From assembly GCA_950097015.1 (NCBI GenBank), contig CATNEN010000003.1:7342001-7406000 (forward strand): a stretch of DNA of 64,000 nucleotides, read 5' to 3'. Below the pieces are notes generated by a model that saw nothing but the letters and a program-made list of their open reading frames with translations, ran no database searches and was not told the origin of the DNA. This document shows positions 33,834-45,682 of this stretch, one piece after another. This stretch comes from Macrostomum hystrix (lineage: Eukaryota; Platyhelminthes; Macrostomidae). How positions within the stretch are numbered: position 1 is the stretch's first letter; each line of letters begins with the position of its first letter. The translations under genes were made by a program, and so were the position numbers.

Positions 33834-35721
33834 TTAGGAATAGACGCCCTTGGCGGAAGCCGAGCCTCGGACAGCGTTTTCAGCTGACAGATTGCGAGAT
33901 ATCGAGCCCACAGCGGTTGTCATGCTACTGCATCCTCGGAGGCTGCCGCCGCAACCACTCACTGACGGGCCAGTGGTCTGGTGTGGGCCACTCTGACGAG
34001 CCATATCGACCAGGTGAGCACGAAAGCGTCGATCTCTCCAGATCAGAACTAACCAGTTTGCCGCCTGATTAGTCAGCATCAGAATCTGACCAATGTCTCC
34101 GATGTTCAACACAGACCGTAGCACCTGCGCGCTGCCGTCCCTGGCGAACACTGTTCGATGCAGCACCAGCATGGCAACCACGCAGGTAGGCAGACTCGAG
34201 ATCAGAAATATAGCCGACAGTGTCAACACCTGGACTGTTGGGCCAAGCTCTCGAGTCCTGTTGGTTCTTAGCGATGAGGCTACTGTGGATCCATTGTTTT
34301 GGTTCACGACTCGACGAAATCTTTGCCGAAGTCGAACTAGGAGAAGCATATTCAATACAGCGATTAGCAACAATTGCAGAGTCGGTGGAAGCATGAGCAG
34401 CGCATTGCTTAGGATAGTCCACACCTGATGCATTGATTGATTAAATAAGGAAGCTTTTAGCCCAGCGGATAGAGAATAGGAAGTAACAGTAAAAATAACA
34501 AATGTGTCCGTTATGAATGCACGTGATTTTGTTGGTGTTTTAGTTTGCCAAACGGGAAAAAATTGTAAGTATTAATTGACGAATATCCAAAACATATTTT
34601 TAATAAGTGATTAAAAATAGCTCGTATCAGAAGAAGCAGTTTCAATAATAAAACGACACCCTTAGTAATAAACAATAATTCTAAAAGCTAACTTAAAAAA
34701 CTCGCTATTGGCATTCCTATTAACGCAGTTGTTTTTACTCATTCTGCAATATTTCAATAATATCAGTTAACATTTTCGAACGTTTTGTTTAGGTCCGTTT
34801 TTGTATTTGGCGGACCCGAAAATTTTTTCTATAAAAATCGGAAACCGCACTTTTTTAATTGACAATAGTAACTTCCTACCCATGCTACTTTAAGTAGCAA
34901 GGTAATGTTTTGAATTTTATTTTTTTTAAAAGGACAATATTTGTGCTGATCTTTACAGAGTTTTACTCTGTTTTTCGCAGCCTTGAACATGTCGCACCCA
35001 AATCTAAAAATAGTAGCAATGCCTCTCTAGGCCAAGCACAGACCTGCACCCCGTGACCATAGAATGGCACTGCCAGACAGGCTATCCGACCCCGCCAGAA
35101 GTGCCAACCGATGAAGACTGGCACTGGAGCCACCATGAGCAGAGTGATGACCGCTACGACCGCCAGGGCTTGGCCGGCGTCTTTAGGCGAGAGCGATCGA
35201 ACGTGTAACGGCATGTACAAAGCAGCTAGTCTGTCCAGCGTCATCATTAGGAACCAGTTGGCCGACAGGGTGTGAAAAAAGTTGTGCACGAAGCGAAATG
35301 AGCGACAGACAGCGTCTGACGCGTTCGGTATGATAAATCCTGTGGTTCCGCCGCTGATCCATGGCAGACCTCTGGCCAGAAACTGCCAGGCGAGGCCCCA
35401 GCTAATGAGGTTGCCGACATCCGACAGCGAGATGCAGCCTAGGTACACGTGCTGCCGGGTGATAGTATTTCCATTGCATAAGCCTCCAACTGAGCGCTTG
35501 GTTCGCATACGAATGAGCAGTATGTGAGCAGTTAATAGATTTCCGATGCAGCCAAGTGCGACAATGGCTGGTATTACCACACTAGCTAGTATGCCAAGTG
35601 CTGTAGCCGTGATGCAAGCCGCACTATTAGGCTGCTGAAGGCAGTCAATGTGCAGATCATGCATAGTATCCAAGTAGCTGTCATTTTCGTAAAGGTCTAG
35701 AATAGTACTTCTTCGTTCCAT
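33834..35721 (-). CDS. Orphan class A GPCR, paralogue B (2 exons, 422 aa)
   Basis: Minus strand exons 35721-35044 and 34424-33834, phase 0, intron 619 bp. TM1 ALGCIGNLLTAHILL, an expanded first loop (KRSVGGLCNGN), TM2 SLSDVGNLISWGLAWQF, extracellular RGLPWISGGTTGF, TM3 SFRFVHNFFHTLSANWFLMM ending LDRLAALYMP, so DRY is DRL. TM5 follows VPFYGHGVQ|VWTILSNALLMLPP, where | is the splice. TM7 reads LTNQAANWLVLIWRDRRF: NPxxY is NWxxL, as in the paralogue at 21351. Its intron lies at the TM5 start, while the paralogue has its intron after TM3, so introns were gained or lost after duplication. A TATA-like AATAAAAG lies about 60 bp upstream on the minus strand. Confidence 0.85.
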
Positions 35722-37163
35722 GATTTCTTACTGACTTTAAAACTGTTTCGTCTGCGCAATAGCGAAGACAAGTACTGTAAGCTTTTATTTGATTTCCCAA
35801 ACGGTTTATCTTATCATTGTTTGCTTATTGCGACGGCGACTTAATCAATATGTTGCTTGTAGTTTAGTAGAGCAATACATATAGATTTTGACACGTCCAA
35901 GATCTTGCATAAACTATGAAGTGTGTTTGCGATTCATAAGGTAAGGGGATAAATATTACACATTTACATTTTACGACGCCTATAAGATGTGGACAAAAAG
36001 TGTCCGTGCAGTTTTTGGGAAAGGCTATGGGAGACTGACTGTCCGAGATAAGGAGTGAAGTTGCAAGCTTAGTGCTGCATGGTGCCTGCATGGGTCAGCT
36101 GTTCCAGGGTGTAGATGTTCTTTTCTGATTTATAAAAGTTTTTGAAAGCTCCTGTGGTTTATGAAACTCGGTGAAATATTTAATACTCGTACAAGTTGCA
36201 GAATGATGAATGAGTACTATTCCGTAAGCACTGTTAACATTTTGCCTTTATCGTCTATGTTGATCTTTTATCAGCTAAACTAAAAATTTAAAGTGTTTTA
36301 TTTTATGCTTTTGCAAGTCAAGGAAATATTGGGTCAGTAAAATAATTACTGCTCACAATTACAAACCACAATTTTATTTTAAAAAATTTTTGTGGATCTT
36401 TACAAAGTTTTTAACAATGAGCAATGTCCTCACAGATATAGCAATAACTTTTAGTCAAAGAACTCAAAAGCTACTTAGCAGAACAACTCAACACACAAAA
36501 ACCAAAAAACCAAAAATCAGCGAAGAAGAATGTACTAGAAGAAGCTATTTGTTGTAGTATGCAAATACGTTTTATAAGAAGCTCCTGTGAAAAAATTGTC
36601 TTTGGATCCCAACTAATATTCAAGAGTACGACTGACAAAGAGAGGCCATCAAATGAAAGAACCTTGGAAAATTGACTGAACATTCCTGCTAAGCCTACAG
36701 CAAAAACAACTTACTGCAAAACATTTTACTTTAGCTTTTCAGCGGTTTCGTCAACATCTTCAACATATCCAGTGTCCATATATTTAGTTGCTAAGTTCCT
36801 AATACAATTAGTTTAATGTTTCACTGGGACAGACAGTCAAATATAGAACAGTATTCTTTCGAAGAAAACGTACCAAGGTTTGTTGGTACGATTATAAAGT
36901 AATAGTCACATTTCGATATGCAGCATAAATATACAGTCATTTTATAAGGATGATAAGGATGCTTTGAATCTGTAGATCCAAATTAAAAGAGCATCATTGA
37001 TGGAAGTTTACAAAATGTTTCTATCAACAAATGTTTGAATAATGAAATAATCAATTTCTTGACACCATTGGTACACGGAGCTAATTAAGTAATTAAGGCT
37101 ATAGTCGACAAAAACCACGACAAACGTAAACTATAAAATTCTCAATGATGTAGCAAATAGTCC
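35722..37163. other. Intergenic region, nothing called
   Basis: AT-rich spacer between two minus-strand genes, without exons or repeats that I can support. Confidence 0.4.
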
Positions 37164-38516
37164 CTAAGCTGTTGCTCTACCATTGGCTGGTTTTACGTTT
37201 CCAGAGGCGGCAGCAGCAGCAGCTTCGTTGGCGGCCTTTACACTGTATCTGGCGCCGCCGCGTCTTCGAGATCTTGTAAGGCAGCAGAGGACACAGCAGA
37301 CAGTCAGGGAAACAACCACGACGACGATGCACACTACAAGAACAATTAGAAACAGAGTGCTGCCGAGAAACAGTTGCATATTGTCGACGAAATTTGCGCC
37401 AGGTAAAATTCCCGGTGAACTGACATTTCTAAGACCAGATGAAGATTCGATGGGCGCCTCCAGTGTTACGTCGCTGACTTCAGTAGTGACCGTAGCGGGG
37501 GGACTGGCGGTGCTACTTGGAGCTGCTGTACTGGGCCCCAGTGTCACGTACTGAGCCACAACCGGCTTGCCATCGTTCCACCGCTGGCACTGCTGCCAGG
37601 CTGCGGCAGCCTCTGTGTCAGAGCCGCCGCACACGCTAGGATCCCGCAGGCCAGTGATATTGTAGAGTAGCGGCTCCAGCAGCTGCAAGATGTAGTGACG
37701 AGTCACGGCATGACGTAGCAGCTGCGCTCCATGGCCATTGTAGTTAATATAGTTAAAAGACAGTTGAGCTAGGCCTTTCAGTGGGCAGAAAAGACAGCTG
37801 GGTGGTTCGGCAGCCCCAAAGCTTGAATATGATTCTAGTCCAGTCAGCAGGGTGACGTTGAGCAATTTTAGGCCGGACAGGCCGGGGAACCAGTCGCAGG
37901 AGTAGGCAATGATTCGATTCCTGCTTAGGTCCAGGTATTCTAGTTGTTCAGCCTCACAGAAGGCGAACCGATCGATATACTCGATACCATCGTCGCGCAG
38001 CACAAGGCGTTTCAGTTTCGGAGTGTGCTGAAAGCTGTGGGCCTCGAGTCTGCCCAAGTTGTGCGGACCGATCAGCTCCAAGTCAGTCAGGGACGCCAGA
38101 CCTCGCAGAGCGTCAGGATGAAAGCTGAACCGCAGATCGACTTGACGCAATAGCAGCCTGTTCAGACCGGTCATCTGCAACAGACGACCTGGCCGGAGTT
38201 CGTGAATGCGAACCGGCAGTTCAGCCGCAAGGCGAGTCACCGAACTGCAGACTGGAGCTCTTAATATGATATTTCGAGAGCTTATGAAGACGAGGTCTGG
38301 CGATTCATTGGCATACTGCCTGCAGTCTAGAAAGCGCCGACCCTCTGACACATTGATGCTGCAGATGCAAATGCTGCTCTCTGTTGGGGATGTCTGATGA
38401 GCTTCGAAAGGAATTCTAAAAGTCGTCGTAGCCGTCTCAGCCAGAGCTGTTGAAACGTGAGCTAGCCAGATGATTGCAATCGGCAGGAGCCAGCCAGCAG
38501 TACCGATCGCCTTCAT
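37164..38516 (-). CDS. LRR type I transmembrane protein (450 aa, intronless)
   Basis: The open frame extends to 38660, but I start at the Met at 38516 because it opens a typical signal peptide (MKAIGTAGWLLPIAIIWLAH). An N-terminal cysteine cap (CICSINVSEGRRFLDC) precedes about five leucine-rich repeats, e.g. GLNRLLLRQVDL, SLTDLELIGPHNLGRLEAH, PKLKRLVLRDDGIEYIDRFA, QLEYLDLSRNRI. A C-terminal cap follows with CLFC and, after an insert, CGGSD..CQRW. Then a Thr/Ser/Pro-rich stalk, likely O-glycosylated, one membrane helix of Leu, Ile and Val ending VCCVLCCL, and a short basic, Ala-rich tail. The layout fits a cell-surface adhesion or ligand-binding protein; no specific family is recognised. Confidence 0.8.
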   Translation of the reverse strand: MKAIGTAGWLLPIAIIWLAHVSTALAETATTTFRIPFEAHQTSPTESSICICSINVSEGRRFLDCRQYANESPDLVFISSRNIILRAPVCSSVTRLAAELPVRIHELRPGRLLQMTGLNRLLLRQVDLRFSFHPDALRGLASLTDLELIGPHNLGRLEAHSFQHTPKLKRLVLRDDGIEYIDRFAFCEAEQLEYLDLSRNRIIAYSCDWFPGLSGLKLLNVTLLTGLESYSSFGAAEPPSCLFCPLKGLAQLSFNYINYNGHGAQLLRHAVTRHYILQLLEPLLYNITGLRDPSVCGGSDTEAAAAWQQCQRWNDGKPVVAQYVTLGPSTAAPSSTASPPATVTTEVSDVTLEAPIESSSGLRNVSSPGILPGANFVDNMQLFLGSTLFLIVLVVCIVVVVVSLTVCCVLCCLTRSRRRGGARYSVKAANEAAAAAASGNVKPANGRATA

Positions 38517-38660
38517 TGCTCCGTATCGAATGCAAAAACTTTGCATTACTTCTTCTGCCGCGCTAGACCAATATAAGCAAGTATTTCTGATATGGGATAA
38601 GCCTAACTTGATGGGCAATTTTGATGGTATAAAGGCGGCGTGGGGTTGCTCTACCATCAA

Positions 38661-40897
38661 CTGAAAGTCAGGTCGAAGGCTGAAAGGAAAGATACTTCAC
38701 TGGGATTTGAAGTGACGACGTACGGAAAAGCTAGCTGGCTGCACTTTTTTCTCTCGAAAGCTGGCGCTCCCAACAATTGGAAAATACCAGTCGCTTCTCC
38801 GCTTTATGCGGCCATTGCGGCGAACGGCCCCGGATTGGAAGCTTAATTGGGGCAGAGTTAGGTAGGAACGGGGCTTAAGGTACTGCGATTCCTTCACTCC
38901 TGTTGAAGGCTATAGTAGCGCTGGTCATGCCAGACACTTAATCTTGTGGATGCCTTAGAATATGGGAGCTTGAAGGCATGGCTCCTGCTCTCCTTACCTT
39001 CATTTCTGTTGCGGAGTGTGGGAAGGCAGCAGTTTTCTAGCCTGTAGAAAAGACTGCCGCTCTCTGTAGTTTGGGGGGCCAGTGGAGGAGGCGAAAGCAT
39101 GTGCTATACTGCTGGCTAGCCAAGCCAGGGTCAATATCATCAGGTGCAGGCTCCGAATAGCCTCCTTCTTCTTGAACACGAATACCTGCATTTTTGACTC
39201 GAATGCCTCCACGTGGTTTCGGCTTCAAACTGCCGCACGTTCGAATTAATTATGGCCTCGATCTTCCCTGTTCAGTTTCCGAAACCATACCGATTTAAGG
39301 ATTGTTAGGATTGGCGCGCTCTCTGTGATACCAAATTAATGAAGTCTTGGGAGCCAGACAAATACCAGTCGTAATATACTTGTTTCTGGACCCAATGGTG
39401 CAGATTAAAGGAAAGTAAAATCGATGCTGTACGCTTTCGTTACCTATATAGATCAAGGCTAACACCGTTTGAAAACGCAACGAAAAAAAGAAAAAATGTT
39501 CTATTTTTGCAGCCTAAAGCTGTGAGGGAAATTTTATATTCAGCTACATTAATATGCTCGCAGTTTCTTTCTGTTTGGAAACAGGGAATTCTCGACCGGA
39601 AGTTTTTTTCGGTCAAGTTAGCGTCGTGAAACTGTAATTTTTATACGCCCGTTGCTGCAAACAGAAGTTTTTTGGAGAGGCGAACAGCCGATACGCAATC
39701 ATATAGAGATGTGTTGCACGCTGTCTCGCATCGTTAACAATCTTGCGATTCTCTAATGCAACAGTCGCTGCTGCAATTAGTAAAGAAGGATTCTTCGGGA
39801 GTGATGCATTTTCGGACAGCTTTTGGATGCAGCATTATTTTCGCTAACTGGTTCCTGACTCTCGGCATTGTCAAGCCTTAGCATATAATTGCTTTCCAAA
39901 ACTTTTTGAAGTTGTTTAAATGGCGCTGGCTTTGACCGATTCACTAATGCGTTGAAATTAGCTGCGCAAATGCCAAGATCAGGGAACTAATCCCGAAAAT
40001 ATGCTAAATCCCTGTCACCGCGGTAGCGGGCGCGAGTTCATGACCTTAACTATTATGGCTTGGATGGACACACGCAGAAGTTTTCCAATCAGTACGAATA
40101 TAATAATACAAAGGGAAAAACCGAATTTCCTAGCTCTAAATTACAGTATATCGCGAAAAATGTCCCACCTTTTTTCAACATCTTGCGATGAAATCCAACG
40201 ACTGGGGGAAGTATAGAGGCGAGGGTCATTTGACGCTCGTCACGTTGATAGACATTTCGTTTGCCCCCTCCCTACCGCCGCCTCAAAGGACGCCGAGAAT
40301 TTTCAGGCTCCGCACGAGGCAAGAGGTCCTGAGCAGTTTTATCCTGAATCCGTGGGATTTTTTAATCCGGGGCTTCATGCTCGGCTAAAAAAGGAAACAG
40401 GAGACTCGCTCACGTGTGAACCGGCTAACCACCCACCCCAAAGTCTGTCGGCGATATCAGTTTGCATGCTGCTTTCATTTCTTTTAAGCATTGATTTGTG
40501 TTCTCTAGCTTGCCCTTGGCGGCTGTCGGGGCGTTCCCGCACTGAGCCAGTCAGAAATATGGACGCACACACACACAGAGAGATGAAAGAAAAACGATGA
40601 GTTTTTATGGGTGTGGCAGGTTTGAGCCAACAGACTGTGAGAAGGCAAGAAAATCATGCATAATAAGGGGGTCCGCTAAGCAGCTGCGCCATGTTCAATT
40701 TAATATTTGCCAGTTTTTGTATTTCATTCACTTGCAAATAACTTTTTTACCTTTTTAATCATTTTTTTATTCTGGTTAAATATCAAGTAAGTTATCAGTA
40801 GTTTTGATAAAATATGTATTTTATCTGTATATGTATATGTATTTATATGTATCGAACGTGTGCTTTATAACTGACTTCAAACTCAATTTCAGCTCAA
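38661..40897. other. Intergenic region between divergent genes
   Basis: No exon with convincing splice support. At 39000-39212 (minus) a frame contains a signal-peptide-like MILTLAWLASSIAHAFA; see the separate entry. A short CA run lies at 40565. Confidence 0.4.
39000..39212 (-). CDS. Possible small secreted peptide (weak)
   Basis: A 70-residue frame with an internal Met starting MILTLAWLASSIAHAFASS, which looks like a cleavable signal, followed by a basic hydrophilic segment ending SHTPQQK. A GTAAGG donor-like site overlaps the stop. There is no repeated neuropeptide unit and no promoter I can name, so it may be a chance ORF. Confidence 0.2.
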   Translation of the reverse strand: MEAFESKMQVFVFKKKEAIRSLHLMILTLAWLASSIAHAFASSTGPPNYRERQSFLQARKLLPSHTPQQK

Positions 40898-43800
40898 ATG
40901 GGAAACGAGTATTCTCGAATCAAAGGTCGAGCTTTCCCTGCCAGCAGCTTTCTGGTGGGATTTCGCCAGCCGGACATTGTACAAGTGGTGCACGCGCCCA
41001 TAGAAATTGGCCGGCTAGTGAGGCAGATTGCGGCCAACCACTGGGCGCCAGGAATTCGCTCCGAGAAAAAGTTTACTCTGGGATTCGAAATGCGCCTAGA
41101 TGAAGAGCCATTTGACTCAGAGGTGAGTGATCTCTGATATAAGGTCAAAACAGTGCTAAGAAGCTTCAGTTACAACGAACAGAATTTTATCTACTTTCTT
41201 AGGTACAACCTATCGACCGTCTACTCAGCGTCTACAAGCTCATTAACCAGCTGCTAACAGCGATTATTGAAGCCGGTTGCAGCCTGATAACTAGCGGCAT
41301 ATTCCTGCAAGGTGCCTGCCGCAGCTCCTGGGTGTTCAACGCTCTAGACGATGGCAGCCAGACAGCTCCAGGAACTCGCAGTGGTGTTAACTTACTGACG
41401 GTCGCTTTTGAAGATTGGGGCCGCCTGCTGACAATAAATGCGCCGGAAAGCGCGAACTCTGAGCTGGCCTCCCAGCTCAGCGAGCTCTGGCCCAAGGGCA
41501 GCACTGTGGCGATCAGTCAGCCCAGGTGTTTCGCCATTGAGTTGCGCAATCAGCCGTGGGACAGTTACAAAGAGGACGGCGAGCGGGCACCCCTGATTAT
41601 TCTGGCACTGGTCCGTATTCTAGACAACTACGGTTACAAGTTCTTGGCTGCAACGCACGCGCGAGGAAATATGAACTGCCTGACATTCGTCAGGACAATG
41701 GAAGTGTGAGAGTTATATTTTTGGTTTCTTTTGCGTTAGTCTTTTGAATCCTAGCTAAAATCAACGTCACACCTCTAGCACTCAAAGCAAAGAAGACACT
41801 TTTGACAAATAAATAGAAATTCGTATAAATTTAGGAGCGAAAAATTAATCTGAACTCAGAATCAGACATTTGAGACTCATCAATAGGTAGGAAAAAAGCT
41901 TTTACTGAAGTATATAGCAGGAGGCTCACCTATCAGAACGCCAGCGGTTGGCGATGGTATTATTTAGGCTAAGACATTATTGATTGGACTCTACTTTAAC
42001 TCAACGGGAGGTTGAGTGGCACGGCGGATAGCGCGTTTGCCTCTCGCACCAAGGTCCCTGAGCTCGATTCCGCGAGGCGAGGTGTGGCAAGGCCACATTC
42101 ATTTGGGGCGCAGTCGTGAAGCGAAGGCTTGGGGGCTTTTCATACAATTTACGTCCTTAAGGGCCAACCTCCAAAGTACAGTGAGAATGACAATGAGAAA
42201 TTCAGGGCAGATGTACACACTTGTGTAAGCGTGTGTTTGCGTATATGGTATGTGTGTGCGTGTGTGCTCAGGAGTCAGCAAAATGGATAGAATTGCCTCC
42301 TCGCTGGCTGCGGGTCTAGTGTCACCAAATGATGTGCCTGTTCTCAAAGCCCTCCCGCAAGTATTAATTAGTTATTATTTTCCGATCTGCAACGACATAA
42401 AGTTTAACTACTCGTTACCCACGAGCAGTCGCAACGCGGACGATCCACTCATGATTCTCAGCTTGAACCAGCGCGATCAGGTTCGCTTTTATGACGCTCC
42501 TGACGATGTTGCTAGCAAAGCCGCCGCAGTATGTCGCAAATACTGGGCGCCCGGATGCGTGCGCTCTGAGCTCTCTGAGGCGACCATCACGGGACGCGTG
42601 CGCCGACTGCAGCTGAGAGCGTCGCCTTGGTTTGCTCAAGCCTGGGATCGTAACACATCAGTAAGCGCCTGTGAGCTGGTCATGGAACTGCTGAAAGAGA
42701 TCTGCAGCATGGGCTGGAGTATTGTGCTTCATGTGAGTCCTAATGATATTCGAGCTGCGAAACTAGCGATTAAATTCTGATCCATCACCTTTCCTTCAAG
42801 GTAAATTTCATTTCCTTTAAACTAATCTGATAAACTAATTTTCAAAGCCGTCCGAGTTAGCATCGTCCAGGTATTCAGTGATTAATCGCTGAATCACGAT
42901 GTAGATTTTTTGTGATTCTGGAAGTTGTTTAATCGGACAGACCGGAATGTTTTAGGTCGTGTTCCGAATTTTCATGCCAATAGGTTTAATATTTTGAGAG
43001 ATACAGAAAGAAATAAAATTGTAGGCATTTGAAATACCCCCTGTGGTCTTACTAAATAATATACCTTTTTGCTTTCTATTTGGGCTTTCTTGCGAGCCAT
43101 TTGGGCAGCGCAGGCAGTGGTGAGCGAGACGAAAGCAGGCACTCTGTGCCATAGACAAAGATTGCATTTGCTTCTGAATTCGGCAACCAATTTGGGCCCC
43201 TTTGCGAGCAATTTCCGCCATTTAAAAGCTACGCTATGAACGCAGAAGAACATGAGCCATACAGACAAACAGACAAAGAGGTGAAAGCACCAATAGGAAA
43301 ATGTTAACTTGGGAAAACAGACTGACTGAAAAGGAGTCAACATGATGATGTCAAAACGTCACTCGGTAATGTCAGCTGCCTCGAGGCAACGCTGCATGTA
43401 GGTCAGACTGTGGTTCACCCACTGTCGACACTTGAATGGCGTGATCTCGAATACAGCCGTGTCGATCAGTTGCTGCAGAATCCGCAGTCGTTGCTGATGT
43501 AGCGTGCTTCCCGCTGCGGCTGCTGCGTCTCGGTTACCGGCTTGGCGCTGAATGTCCGGTTGTGACAAGCTGCGCTTCAGAGCAGCTTTCAGGCAGGAGC
43601 CAGCTCGCTCAGCTGCGTTCAGGAACGGCGAGTGTCTTCACTGTCTATGACTGCTGCCCCTATTTTTTATCTCTGACTGCCACCACTGGCCGAAATTGCT
43701 CGCAAAGGGGCCCAAATTGGTTGCCGAATTCAGAAGCAAATGCAACCTTTGTCTATGGCACAGAGTGCCTGCTTTCGTCTCGCTCACCACTGCCTGCGCT

Positions 43801-44814
43801 GCCCAAATGGCTCGCAAGAAAGCACAAATAGAACGCAAAAAGGTATAGCTTTTGTCAATCTAAATGATAATTTAGACATTCAAAACGATAATGGCTATGG
43901 ATTTAACTATCCTCTAAGTAAACCCCGCCGCTAGAGAACATAGACGTTTGGACAAATAAAACGAGAAAGGGGCATTCAAAACGTGAATGAATTCAGACAC
44001 TCAGAAGAAAATTCACCCTTTCGACCATAGACTAGAGACAACCAAAATCATAAAACTCGGAAGGGCGTGGGCAAACGATTTTGGTGATACTTTCCATTTT
44101 ATAAGCAAACTCTTCTTAGAGTGAGTCGTGTGAGCCATTTTAGGAGCAGCATTTTTTTCCTTTATCTGACGAAAAAGAAAGAAGAAGCAAGTAAAGCGAC
44201 GTTAAATGCTTCTTTAATTTTCGCTAATAACTAAAAATGTAATATCCTTTAAGTTAGGATAATAGCCGACTATCTATATTTCACAGATCATAATTTTAAT
44301 ATATCTCTAGTTCTAGTCGTACCTGCTCATGAAACTTGGAGTCTGTACTGAATTACGAAACCCATTTCAGGCTGATATTTACCGCAGCGCATACGACAAG
44401 AGCCTGTTGGTTCTGCGCCGCAGCTCTCAGGCTTTGGTGCAGCCGCACCTTGGCGTGGCCATACAGGAATCTAGCCACCTGCTGGTTCTGGGTGCTCACG
44501 AAGAGCTGAAGGACAAGCTGACCAATGAAATCCGAGACGCCTGGTTTCGCAGTCAGCAATGTGAGATCAGCGAGTCTAGCAGCGGCTGGGTGATCGGTTT
44601 CAACTTCTCAGACAACCCGTGGGAGTGGCAGCCGGACAACCCGGATATAACAATCGAAGGCTTTGGCCTGCTAGCGGCTCTGTTGGACGCTCTGATCTCC
44701 AAGGGCTGGCGACTAGTGGCCAATGTTGATTTAACAGGCAGCAGCAAGTTCGCGCCGACCACTTGGATTCTACAATTGGCGGTCGATGAGGTCCGGCCGC
44801 TAACCTTTCGTTAG
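40898..44814 (+). CDS. Protein of four tandem copies of an unrecognised ~120-aa domain (4 exons, 491 aa)
   Basis: Exons 40898-41122, 41203-41705, 42429-42732 and 44371-44814, phases 0, 2, 0. The N-terminus MGNEYS fits a myristoylation signal (MGxxxS). Each copy shows a strand ending in AP or AH (VVHAP, LTINAP, RFYDAP, LVLGAH), a Trp helix end (NHWAPGI, ELWPKG, KYWAPGC, DAWFRS), a strand then N-x-PW or its variant (LDEEPF, RNQPW, RASPW, SDNPW), a helix and a G-W/Y/C strand (GCSLITS, GYKFLAA, GWSIVLH, GWRLVAN). Splicing rejoins copy 3 as GWSIVLH|ADIYRS, matching the other copies. Exon 3 could start earlier, at about 42378, just after a SINE tail. Function unknown; soluble, no membrane helix. 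Confidence 0.75.
42010..42360 (+). mobile_element. SINE family A in intron 2 of the four-domain gene
   Basis: Head with TGGCACGGCGGATAGCGCG and GAGCTCGATTCCGCGAGG, the TTTGGGGCGCAGTCGTG segment and the 3' GGTCTAGTGTCACCAAATGA. It ends about 70 bp before exon 3. Confidence 0.85.
43066..43849. repeat. Long inverted repeat with ~470-bp loop
   Basis: Arms 43066-43222 and 43692-43849 are inverted copies with few mismatches (shared GCTCGCAAAGGGGCCCAAAT and GGCACAGAGTGCCTGCTTTC). They lie in intron 3 of the four-domain gene and flank a small minus-strand ORF. No target-site duplication was found. Confidence 0.85.
43359..43568 (-). CDS. Small ORF in the inverted-repeat loop (69 aa)
   Basis: Starts MSQPDIQRQAGNRDAAAA and continues with a protein-like, non-repetitive C-terminal part: RLRILQQLIDTAVFEITPF, KCRQWVNHSLTYMQRCLE. 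It has good amino-acid composition, two Cys and a predicted helix pair, and no transposase signature. It is antisense to the host gene and enclosed by the inverted repeat. It could be a captured gene fragment, a tiny nested gene or chance. Confidence 0.35.
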   Translation of the reverse strand: MSQPDIQRQAGNRDAAAAAGSTLHQQRLRILQQLIDTAVFEITPFKCRQWVNHSLTYMQRCLEAADITE

Positions 44815-45682
44815 TTACATAACAGTACAATTATTGCTACTCAATTAGAAAAAAGAATAACAAAATTTAACGCTCCTTAACAAGACATGAACTGAACTTC
44901 AAAACTAGATGTTTTATTTGCCCTTATGATGCTACTTCTTTGGTTACAGTTGAGATAACAATAAGGTTATTTCAGCAGTGCTAAGCTTATAAGCTTTCTG
45001 TAACCCAAAATAATCGGCATTCAAACAACCAAACTAAAAAAAATAAAATAAGATCCTGTCACGAATATTCCATCTGTGCGTATCTGGAGTGCTACTAGGA
45101 TAAATAAAATCGACGTAAGTTTTAAACATTTTTTGCCGATCGAAAGAATCTAGTATAGATAAGAATGATCGAACTGCAGATATACGAGCGTGCAGTTTTT
45201 TTATGGGGAAACTTTTCCTCATTTCTTTAACTCATTTCAGTGAAACAAGGAACGATTGCAAAAAGTAAAGCTAGCTAAATGTGACGTGACACCTTTGAAT
45301 GGCGCGTTTCAGTACGATGGGTTCAGAAAATAGAATTCACGTACTTCCTGGTGTGGTGTGGTGCCCGCACGGACCCATCAAAGGAATACGTACTTAACAA
45401 ACTGTACTGTGGCACCGATCCATGGCACTGATGCCGCGACCCAACCTAACTACAAGAACTGAAATTAAATTAAATGTGAAATCGCAGATTTTTTTTGCGT
45501 TTTTGTAGTTTTTATGCGTTACAGTTCATTGTTTGTTTGCCATTCGGCATTGAACCTAGACGAATGTTCAATTTATTCGAAAGAAGTAACAAGAACGAAC
45601 ATAGACGAAACCTATGTGATGAATGCCTCATCACATTTGAACACCAACAAAAGTTAAATTTCAGTCAATGCAGTCATTAAAG
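44815..45682. other. Intergenic spacer
   Basis: No gene seen; TACGAGCGTG, one base off the recurrent 10-mer, is at 45183. Confidence 0.4.

Noticed and set aside
37164-38660. LRR gene as the missing LRR domain of the polycystin
   Set aside because: It is on the opposite strand, has its own signal peptide, stalk and membrane helix, and several genes lie between.
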